A stretch of DNA of 49,817 nt, taken from contig SLPX01000312.1 of the NCBI GenBank assembly GCA_007131745.1, positions 1 through 49,817 on the forward strand, read 5' to 3'. Shown here in pieces: positions 43,853 to 49,817 of the stretch. The position numbers and the translations under genes were made by a program. The notes under the pieces were generated by a model, which worked only from the letters and a program-made list of their open reading frames with translations, was not told where the DNA came from and did no database searches. This DNA is from Myxococcales bacterium. GTDB lineage: Bacteria > Myxococcota > Polyangia > HGW-17 > SLPX01. Within the stretch, counting starts at the first letter, position 1. Every line of letters starts with the position of its first letter.

Positions 43853-46800
43853 ATGAATGGTCCTTTTGTTCGGACTAAAGCATTACTGCATAGTTTCCGA
43901 CGGTTCTCAGCCGTCGTTTCCATGTCTTCGGTTATTGCCGGTTTTTTCCTTGTAATGACCGTCTCAACAGCCTGTAGTGACGACGCAAAAAAGACAATCT
44001 CTGATGAAGACGGCGGAGTAGTGGAGCCGGAGTGCGAAGACAAGGCGGACTGTCCTGAAGACTTCGACTGCGTTGAAAACTTTTGTTACCTCGAGTGCGG
44101 AGACCATTCCGATTGCCCTGATGGTTACTTCTGCGACCCCGTACACGAAGAGTGTATGGAAAAAATGTGCGAAACAAACGCAGATTGCACCGATGAAACC
44201 CTGACTGAATGCGATTCCGAATTTTTCGAATGTCGTGAACCACTGCCTCAGGTCGCGCCCGACATAGTAGGTTTTCGAGCGTCTCCTCCCGCGGTGGTCG
44301 CTGGTTCGCCGGCCCCGGTGACCTGGGTCTGGGAATTCGAAACACCGCCTTCACCGGCGCCCGTCTGCACCATCAACGAAAACGTGGGGGAAGTTGAAAG
44401 AAACGGCGTTGCGGAGCTGGAACAAATGCTTCCGGGGGTGACCACCTATGAACTGACATGTACAAACACTGCGGGATCTTCAAGCGCTCAGGTGACTATT
44501 CCCGCATTGCTGCCGGCCCGGACCACAATCCAGGTTACCCCGTCGGGCGGAGCTTTTGATTTCGCCGGCGCCCGGCTGGTTATCCCCGAAGACTCAGTGG
44601 TTGAGCAGGTTGATATCACGGCTGAGTTGACCAATGAATTCACCCCTTCGCCCAACCTGGCGACTCTGCCCGTTAAATTTGAACCGGAAGGTCTGCGTTT
44701 CACCCAAATGGTCTCCTTGACCCTGTCGGTGGCGACAGATGTCATGGAAGCCGCGGGATGGAACGTTTCTTTGGAAGAACTTCGGATAGTCACCACCGGA
44801 GAAGACTCCGCCGAAGAAGACGATTGGCAGGTCAGAGTTTTCACCGAAACAAACACTGCGGAATCAACTCTTACTGCGGAAATTTCTCATTTTTCCGCTT
44901 TCGCTGCCTCAAACACCACAAAGGCGTCGTGTTCCAGTCCGCCGCTTTCGGTCCTTAAAAAGACAGTGGTCCGCCGTGATGAGTTCATGTGGATGGGCTC
45001 AGTGGACTGGGACGAATACGATGTTTTCGGCCAGGTCCACGACGACCTCAAGCAGACCGACCGTGATCGAATGGCGGATATTTTTGATTCCCTCGGCACT
45101 GACAAACGAGATGGAACATTGGAAAAAGCCGTAACCGGGGATTTCAACGGCGACGGCCGCGACCAAATTGCAGTAGCGACCAGGTTCAGAAAAGATGACG
45201 GCAAATACGCTGTTCAGTTGACGATTCTAAGCAGTTGTTCAGGCGAACCGGAAAACTGCTGGAACGACATTCAACCCGAGGAAAAGCTCATTTTTGATGA
45301 CTGGGACGTAGGCACGGTGGATCTGGCGGTCGGGGACTTGGACGGCGACGGACGGGACGAAATTGTTCTCGCCACATCGTCGCGTTGGGTCGGCAATATA
45401 CAGGTTTATGAATACAACCCCGATCTCTTGATGTATCGGATTGTCGCGCAAGAATTCATGACCGACACCGCGGACTTGAAAGTCGCCGTTGGAAACATGT
45501 ACCGCCATCGTCCCGGTTCAAAAGCGAACCGTGATTATATCGCGTTGGCATACACGATGCGAAACCAGGGGAAACACTATATTTGGAGAACCGATATCTT
45601 ACGATACGAACCGCCGAGTTTCGACCTGACTCTCGTCACCCATGTCAGGGGCACTGCAACAAGCAATTATTCAAGACCCGGCGTGGCTTTTGCCGATGTG
45701 AGCAACAACGGACACGATGAACTGGTAGTGGTTCCCATAAAGCGAGGGGGGCAAAGAATTTATTTTCACGTGTTTGAAATGAAGGAAGAGGAAGGTTCTC
45801 TTACAAAGCCCTATAATGCTTTCAAATGGGATTTGGAAACCAAATTCAGATGGCACAACCACGACAGCCCCGAAGTGGTTGCAACAGATATGAACGGAAA
45901 CGGAGCGGCCGAGATCTGGGTGTCGAAAGGGGTTGATTGTAGATTCAACTGTTCCATTCAAGAGCAGATGGGATTCACCCTTTTGATGCACACGGCTCTC
46001 GGCCCGCAGGAAGGAGGCTCCAGGGTCCTCAGCACAGAGTCTCTAAACTACGGAACCCATGGCGGACTGGCCATGGCTGTCGGCGACATCGACGCTGACG
46101 GCCGGGAAGATCTGTTTATTGCCTTCAGGCCGCTCGGCTCCAAGTACGACATGAGGATTTACTCCATGAATGCTCAGACGTCCGAGGTGGAAGTCATGAA
46201 GCAGTGGACACCCAACGTCGGTAGCCGCAACCTCAAACCGATTGTGGCTGTCGGCGATATCGACGGCGACAACCTGACCGTAAGATACACGGGCGAATGC
46301 TGGTACACCCAGACCGACCCCCGTCCACTCGTGGTTCTCGCTGCACCTCCCGTAGACGTCGACCTGGAGCAATTCCGGGAAGAATCCGAAACCATGTATG
46401 GAACCACGACAACAACCACGCATACAGAAGGCAACTCGGTTTCAAATTCCAGCGGTACGACCCTGTCTTTCACCCAGGATTTTCTGGGCGGCCTTTTTGA
46501 AACATCCGCGAGCAGAACTTTATCCCACGAATTTACAAAAACCGAAACCAACACCCAATCTACGGCCTACGGAACTCATTACGCAGCCCCTTGGCGCGAA
46601 GACAATCCGAGAAACTACATGATCTACACAACAACGGAGTACACTTCCTACGAATTCGAGATTGTTTCATCGCCCGAACCGGAAGCTTTGCTGGAAGAAA
46701 ACAAGTACATGACCATCGACGTTCCCCAGTCGACCGACACCCTCGCTGTAACCGTAGGCTTCTACAATTCCATGGTTGAAGAATCCCGACGGATAGGGGA

Positions 46801-47239
46801 TGAAACACTGACACACACCCTGGGCGACCCCTGGAGTTATAAAACGATTACGGAATGTGACGACATCGCAAACAGCGGTGCAGGTTGGCTTTCTCCGGGT
46901 GGAATGACCGTGGGCCAAGATGTCGCAACGACCGCCAGCATAGCCATGGAATCGGTTCAAGCTAGCGCTACTGAACGTACGATGTCGGTCGAACAAGAAG
47001 TCGGCGCATCCATCGCGGGAGTAGGCTTTTCAAAGAGTCAGGGCTACAGCGAATCAAGCGTCTACGAAGTATCCATCGGTGAATCGACCGAGTATTCCGG
47101 CACTGTGGGAGGAATCGACAGCCTCATGGGCAACCAGTACTACCTGGACAACAGGTACAAGTATTGGCTGCTGGTTCACAAAATCAATCGAAACGACGGC
47201 ACCCTCAAATACACGGTTGTCGACTACTGTATCGAGTAA
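43853..47239 (+). CDS. 1128-residue lipoprotein: Cys-rich modules, ZU5-like, FG-GAP repeats and Ser/Thr-rich C-terminal module
   Basis: A predicted lipoprotein (signal ending VSTAC) starting at ATG 43853 with GGGAGG 8 bases upstream; the open frame begins 90 bases earlier. Order of parts: short Cys-rich EGF-like modules (CEDKADCPEDFDC to CDSEFFEC), an Ig-like segment, a ZU5-like domain (GGAFDFAGARLVIPEDSV), then about six FG-GAP/VCBS blades (GDFNGDGRDQIAVA, GDLDGDGRDEIVLA, ATDMNGNGAAEIWVS, GDIDADGREDLFIA), and a ~270-residue C-terminus with long alternating Ser/Thr strands. That last part recalls aerolysin-type pore-forming strands but no motif proves it. Function is unknown; a surface-attached effector or adhesin is plausible. 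Confidence 0.75.
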   Translation: MNGPFVRTKALLHSFRRFSAVVSMSSVIAGFFLVMTVSTACSDDAKKTISDEDGGVVEPECEDKADCPEDFDCVENFCYLECGDHSDCPDGYFCDPVHEECMEKMCETNADCTDETLTECDSEFFECREPLPQVAPDIVGFRASPPAVVAGSPAPVTWVWEFETPPSPAPVCTINENVGEVERNGVAELEQMLPGVTTYELTCTNTAGSSSAQVTIPALLPARTTIQVTPSGGAFDFAGARLVIPEDSVVEQVDITAELTNEFTPSPNLATLPVKFEPEGLRFTQMVSLTLSVATDVMEAAGWNVSLEELRIVTTGEDSAEEDDWQVRVFTETNTAESTLTAEISHFSAFAASNTTKASCSSPPLSVLKKTVVRRDEFMWMGSVDWDEYDVFGQVHDDLKQTDRDRMADIFDSLGTDKRDGTLEKAVTGDFNGDGRDQIAVATRFRKDDGKYAVQLTILSSCSGEPENCWNDIQPEEKLIFDDWDVGTVDLAVGDLDGDGRDEIVLATSSRWVGNIQVYEYNPDLLMYRIVAQEFMTDTADLKVAVGNMYRHRPGSKANRDYIALAYTMRNQGKHYIWRTDILRYEPPSFDLTLVTHVRGTATSNYSRPGVAFADVSNNGHDELVVVPIKRGGQRIYFHVFEMKEEEGSLTKPYNAFKWDLETKFRWHNHDSPEVVATDMNGNGAAEIWVSKGVDCRFNCSIQEQMGFTLLMHTALGPQEGGSRVLSTESLNYGTHGGLAMAVGDIDADGREDLFIAFRPLGSKYDMRIYSMNAQTSEVEVMKQWTPNVGSRNLKPIVAVGDIDGDNLTVRYTGECWYTQTDPRPLVVLAAPPVDVDLEQFREESETMYGTTTTTTHTEGNSVSNSSGTTLSFTQDFLGGLFETSASRTLSHEFTKTETNTQSTAYGTHYAAPWREDNPRNYMIYTTTEYTSYEFEIVSSPEPEALLEENKYMTIDVPQSTDTLAVTVGFYNSMVEESRRIGDETLTHTLGDPWSYKTITECDDIANSGAGWLSPGGMTVGQDVATTASIAMESVQASATERTMSVEQEVGASIAGVGFSKSQGYSESSVYEVSIGESTEYSGTVGGIDSLMGNQYYLDNRYKYWLLVHKINRNDGTLKYTVVDYCIE

Positions 47240-47334
47240 ATCCAAAAATCACAGACACTCAGAGAATCCTTATTTGCAGGGATGAGCGGGGATGACCGTC
47301 CTAAATCCTGATCGGTTTTGATCGATTTTTTTGG

Positions 47335-47820
47335 CTACTGACTATCTTTTTTTTCGTCTTCAATCTGTGGAACAATCCCGGCCTCGGTCAGTTCTTTTTC
47401 CAGCGCTTCTTCCGCGCGCGCCAACGCAGTGTCCCGCCGCACAATGCGAACCTGCGGCCCCGAACCATCGGGAACTTTTGTCGCCAGTTCGATCACTTTT
47501 TTGATCTCCACTTCCACGTCGTTATGGAGATAGCGCTCACCGTCGACCACGATTACAAGCGGTCGCTCAACAGGGTCGGGTTTCACATCCTCGGTTTTCT
47601 CCTCAGCCACCTCGGGTTCCACATCCTCAGCCTTCTCCTCAGTAGGCTTTTCCGCCTGTTCCGCGGGGCCGGACTCCGACCCGCCGCCGATACCGCCTCC
47701 TCCTAAATACAACCACAAACCCACCGCCACCGCGGCCACGACCATAAGCAATACTAAAAACGAGCCTTTGCCGTTACCGGCCTCGGCTCTCCTGTTTTTC
47801 GTTACTGTGTTGTAATTCAT
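47335..47820 (-). CDS. Small ExbD/TolR-like protein (copy B)
   Basis: A 161-residue protein: a short basic start, one membrane helix (FLVLLMVVAAVAVGLWLYL), an acidic Glu/Pro linker, and a periplasmic domain with RPLVIVVDGERYLHNDVE, ARAEEALEKELTEAG, matching ExbD/TolR periplasmic domains in order of strands. The helix lacks the protonatable Asp of ExbD, so it cannot be the proton path. ATG 47820 is set by comparison with copy A: AAAAGGATT sits at the same distance upstream. It is a recent duplicate of 47905-48366. It likely works with the ExbB-like gene at the right edge. Confidence 0.75.
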   Translation of the reverse strand: MNYNTVTKNRRAEAGNGKGSFLVLLMVVAAVAVGLWLYLGGGGIGGGSESGPAEQAEKPTEEKAEDVEPEVAEEKTEDVKPDPVERPLVIVVDGERYLHNDVEVEIKKVIELATKVPDGSGPQVRIVRRDTALARAEEALEKELTEAGIVPQIEDEKKDSQ

Positions 47821-47904
47821 GTCTTGAATCCTTTTCAATGTCCGCGGTTCATAGACCGTCCGAAGTTTCGCTCAACCTTATCCGATTTTGCAATATTTTT
47901 CCGG

Positions 47905-48366
47905 CTATTCACTATCATCCTTTTCGTCTTCAATCTGTGGAACGAAACCGGCCTCGCGCAGTTTTTGTTCCAGTTCCTCCTCTGCCCGCGCCAACGCGCT
48001 GTCTTTCCGCACGATACGAACCGGCGCACCCGAGCCCTCGGGAACCTTGCCCGCGAGTTCGATTACTTTTTTGATATCCACCTCAACATCATTATGGAGA
48101 TAGCGCTCACCGTCGACCACTATGACAAGCGGTCGTTCAGGTGCGGCGGGTTTCACAACCTCTTCCTTCTTCTCCGCCGGCTTCTCGGGTTCCTCCGCTG
48201 CAGTGTCGTCGCCCGACCCTCCGCCCCCCCCTTTTCCCCAGCCACAATCGCCCTTCAGCCACAACGCCGCAGCCACCCCTCCCGCCACCAAGAGCACTAC
48301 CACCACCAAGACTTTTCCGTTACCGGCCTGAGATCTCTTGTTTTTCGGTGCTGTTTTGAATGTCAT
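47905..48366 (-). CDS. Small ExbD/TolR-like protein (copy A)
   Basis: A 153-residue paralogue of copy B with the same plan: one helix (VLVVVVLLVAGGVAAALWL), Gly/Glu-rich linker and a periplasmic domain almost identical to copy B (RPLVIVVDGERYLHNDVE shared exactly). DNA within that block is also nearly identical, pointing to recent duplication or gene conversion. No Asp lies in the helix. It starts 4 bases after the coiled-coil ExbD-like gene stop, with AGGA at 9 bases inside that gene's last codons, so it is coupled. Confidence 0.75.
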   Translation of the reverse strand: MTFKTAPKNKRSQAGNGKVLVVVVLLVAGGVAAALWLKGDCGWGKGGGGGSGDDTAAEEPEKPAEKKEEVVKPAAPERPLVIVVDGERYLHNDVEVDIKKVIELAGKVPEGSGAPVRIVRKDSALARAEEELEQKLREAGFVPQIEDEKDDSE

Positions 48367-48370
48367 GTCA

Positions 48371-49270
48371 TTAATCCTTTTCCTTGTCCGCCGTGCGGGA
48401 TGTAATATCGATCATACCGATATCCGGTAAAACGAATCGTTTGTTTGCGTGCGCTTTACTGAGCCAATTGCGCAGCTTAGGAAGCACCGCTTCGAAGGCG
48501 CGCCGCGTCCCGCGCTGCGCATCCCCGGTATGGCTCCTCAGTATCAAGACAAGATCTTTCGGTTGTGGAACCTTGCTCAGCCGGGTCTCCATCTCTCTCC
48601 AAATGGAATCCGCGTCCCGCTGCGCAATGTGCCCCAGGTCATCATTGTTTACGGTCAAACGAATGCGCCCTTCTCCCTCCACCACGATTTCCCAGATGTC
48701 GACCTGCTTCAGCAACTCTTCGACCATAACCAGATGCCTGATGAGCGCCTGGGGGTTCGCCCTTTTCAACTCCTCCGCCTTCTTCCGGAGATTCTTTGCC
48801 ACATCTTCGGGCAAAGCCGCCGTGACTTCAGTCAAGTCATCCGCTGACACCCCCAGCATCTCGGCCATAAGTTCACTCAGCCGCTTCCGATCACGCTGCT
48901 TCTCGAGCTGAGCGAGTTCCGCAGCCTGCCTGGCATCCTGCAATTCCTCCTTTAACCGCTGAGCTTCCTCACGCAATTCATTCAATTCCCGAGTTTGCTT
49001 CGCCCGCTCATCGTCACTCAAATCAAGATACGCCTTCGCCTTGCTAAGATCCGCCTTCGCCTTGCTAAGATCCGCTTTCGCCTTGCTAAGATCCACGTTC
49101 GCCTTGTCACGATCCGCCTGAAGCGCCTCCACCTCTCGAGTCACCTGAGCGTGCAGATGCTCGATGTCCTTAGCGGCCCTGTCCTGGACCTCCATCTGTT
49201 GAGCGAACAACACGATCAACAAAAGGTCGAGCAACGGCGTGAGATGAAACATCAAGCGTCGGCGGTTCAT
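48371..49270 (-). CDS. ExbD/MotB-like protein with long coiled coil
   Basis: A 299-residue protein. The N-terminus MNRRRLMFHLTPLLDLLLIVLF has the TPLLD form of ExbD/TolR, with Asp15 in the proton-path position. About 120 residues of coiled coil follow, including four 7-residue copies built on DLSKAKA. The last ~110 residues form a compact domain (ILRSHTGDAQRGTRRAF) that may bind the envelope. ATG 49270 has GGAGG 4 bases upstream and overlaps the ExbB-like stop by 4 bases; the frame extends upstream only through repeat DNA of the previous gene. It is probably the proton-driven stator partner. Confidence 0.8.
   Translation of the reverse strand: MNRRRLMFHLTPLLDLLLIVLFAQQMEVQDRAAKDIEHLHAQVTREVEALQADRDKANVDLSKAKADLSKAKADLSKAKAYLDLSDDERAKQTRELNELREEAQRLKEELQDARQAAELAQLEKQRDRKRLSELMAEMLGVSADDLTEVTAALPEDVAKNLRKKAEELKRANPQALIRHLVMVEELLKQVDIWEIVVEGEGRIRLTVNNDDLGHIAQRDADSIWREMETRLSKVPQPKDLVLILRSHTGDAQRGTRRAFEAVLPKLRNWLSKAHANKRFVLPDIGMIDITSRTADKEKD
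49025..49108 (-). repeat. Four 21-base tandem repeats encoding coiled-coil heptads
   Basis: Four copies of a 21-base unit related to AAGATCCGCCTTCGCCTTGCT at 49025, 49046, 49067 and 49088. Each unit encodes exactly one coiled-coil heptad (DLSKAKA type) of the ExbD-like protein, so copy changes would lengthen the stalk by whole heptads without breaking the frame. Confidence 0.8.
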
Positions 49271-49817
49271 GCTTCCTCCCTGTCCTCCCGTTCCGCCCTG
49301 TCCTCCCGTTCCGCCCTGCCCTCCCGTTCCGCCCTGTCCTCCCGTTCCGCCCTGTCCTCCCGTTCCGCCCTCGCTTGCAGCGGACTCTTGATGCCCAGTT
49401 CCCGCCGGGCCCTCTGGACAAGTTGGCGCACGTTCTTGCAATGTTCCTCGAGCTTCTGCTGCCCCGGCTCCAAGCCCGCGTTGACCAGCATCAGCACAAA
49501 CGCGGCAATCAACCCGGCCACGGTCGATGTCAAAGCGTGCCCGAACGAATCAATCACCTTCGCCAACCTCGTTCCCGAAGCCTCACCCGATGACCCAACC
49601 CCTTTTTCCGCCGCCGCGACGATCTCTGTTGTCCCTTTGCCGGGCTTTTCATTCGAAACACGCCCCGGCTGCGGCTGCGCAAGCGCTACGTAAATTGCAA
49701 GAACCGTCCCCAAAATTCCCAGGAACGGGTACGTCTCCACCAACGTGCGACACACATTGTACTCCGTGTCATGTCGCCTATACACCGTGTACGGCTTGCC
49801 CTCATCCTTTGCCACAA
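49267..49817 (-). CDS. ExbB/TolQ/MotA-like proton-channel protein (partial at right edge)
   Basis: At least 183 residues, cut by the window end. Two helices are visible: ETYPFLGILGTVLAIYVAL and HALTSTVAGLIAAFVLMLV, which match TM2 and TM3 of ExbB/TolQ, including the Thr near the proton path. TM1 must lie outside the window; the GTG at 49815 is unlikely to be the true start. The C-terminal ~30 residues are REDRAE repeats, a charged helix encoded by five 18-base DNA repeats, not seen in ExbB itself. The stop overlaps the ExbD-like start by 4 bases. With the three next genes it forms one operon. Confidence 0.78.
   Translation of the reverse strand, partial: VAKDEGKPYTVYRRHDTEYNVCRTLVETYPFLGILGTVLAIYVALAQPQPGRVSNEKPGKGTTEIVAAAEKGVGSSGEASGTRLAKVIDSFGHALTSTVAGLIAAFVLMLVNAGLEPGQQKLEEHCKNVRQLVQRARRELGIKSPLQARAEREDRAEREDRAEREGRAEREDRAEREDREEA
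49283..49372 (-). repeat. Five 18-base tandem repeats at the end of the ExbB-like gene
   Basis: Five units related to TCCTCCCGTTCCGCCCTG starting at 49283, 49301, 49319, 49337 and 49355. Units differ by single bases. They encode REDRAE repeats, and 18 bases keeps frame, so the C-terminal helix can change length. Confidence 0.85.

Noticed and set aside
47240..47334. Possible bidirectional terminator with GATC repeats and a T-run between convergent genes
   Set aside because: The stem is only about four bases; not enough for a terminator call.
47335..49817. Identification of the ExbB/ExbD-like operon as Zorya
   Set aside because: ZorC and ZorD are not in the window, the B-like protein has no OmpA-type peptidoglycan motif that I can see, and two ExbD-like extras do not fit.

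Overview
The window reads as a chromosomal segment of a Gram-negative bacterium from the old, broad 'Deltaproteobacteria' (Myxococcota, Bdellovibrionota, Desulfobacterota or a relative). This is inferred from content, not from a marker gene. The clues are many large secreted lipoproteins with Asn/Asp/Gly-rich linkers after the lipid Cys, two C-terminal tails like MYXO-CTERM sorting tails (Cys cluster, one membrane helix, Arg/Lys tail), FG-GAP and choice-of-anchor domains, paired NtrC-type sigma-54 regulators, a DUF4911 protein and an FHA-GGDEF protein. No rRNA, tRNA, CRISPR array, transposase or integrase was seen.

Layout. 1-6196 (+): the tail of a small Cys-rich protein, a STAND-type ATPase, a second copy of the Cys-rich protein, a membrane-anchored metallophosphoesterase and an NTF2-like lipoprotein. 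6292-10828 (-): a tightly overlapping four-gene operon with two metallo-beta-lactamase-fold enzymes, a DUF4911 protein and a membrane HExxH/TPR protein. 10920-12679 (-): an ABC-type ATPase plus TOPRIM/DUF4276-like pair, a candidate defence system. 12867-18015 (-): SsnA-like amidohydrolase, dihydropyrimidinase and a lipoprotein prolyl oligopeptidase. 18413-23869 (+): NtrC regulator, histidine kinase, second NtrC regulator (with a candidate sigma-54 promoter in front) and an exported isoaspartyl methyltransferase. 24047-25803 (-): a two-subunit aconitase X, AT-richer than its surroundings. 25960-30065 (-): a GT-C-like membrane protein and an HD-domain protein resembling half of a CCA-adding enzyme.

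30333-32863 (+): a PaeR7I/XhoI-like type II restriction-modification pair. 32906-41749: surface proteins (beta-helix lipoproteins, Cys-repeat plus choice-of-anchor L protein, lectin-like MYXO-CTERM-like protein) with a TPR protein and an FHA-GGDEF protein between them. 41963-43548 (+): free methionine-(R)-sulfoxide reductase and a squalene/phytoene synthase. 43853-47239 (+): a 1128-residue lipoprotein with Cys-rich modules, a ZU5-like domain, FG-GAP repeats and a Ser/Thr-rich C-terminus that may be a pore-forming beta module. 47335-49817 (-): an ExbB/ExbD-like operon with an elongated coiled-coil ExbD and two duplicated small ExbD-like proteins, running off the right edge.

The best candidates for something undescribed are the ExbB/ExbD-like operon with its length-variable DNA repeats, the ATPase-TOPRIM pair, the MBL-DUF4911-protease operon, the FHA-GGDEF protein with a changed base-specificity residue, and the large FG-GAP lipoprotein. 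Starts were chosen from ribosome-binding sites where possible. All family assignments are from motif recognition by eye; no search was run.
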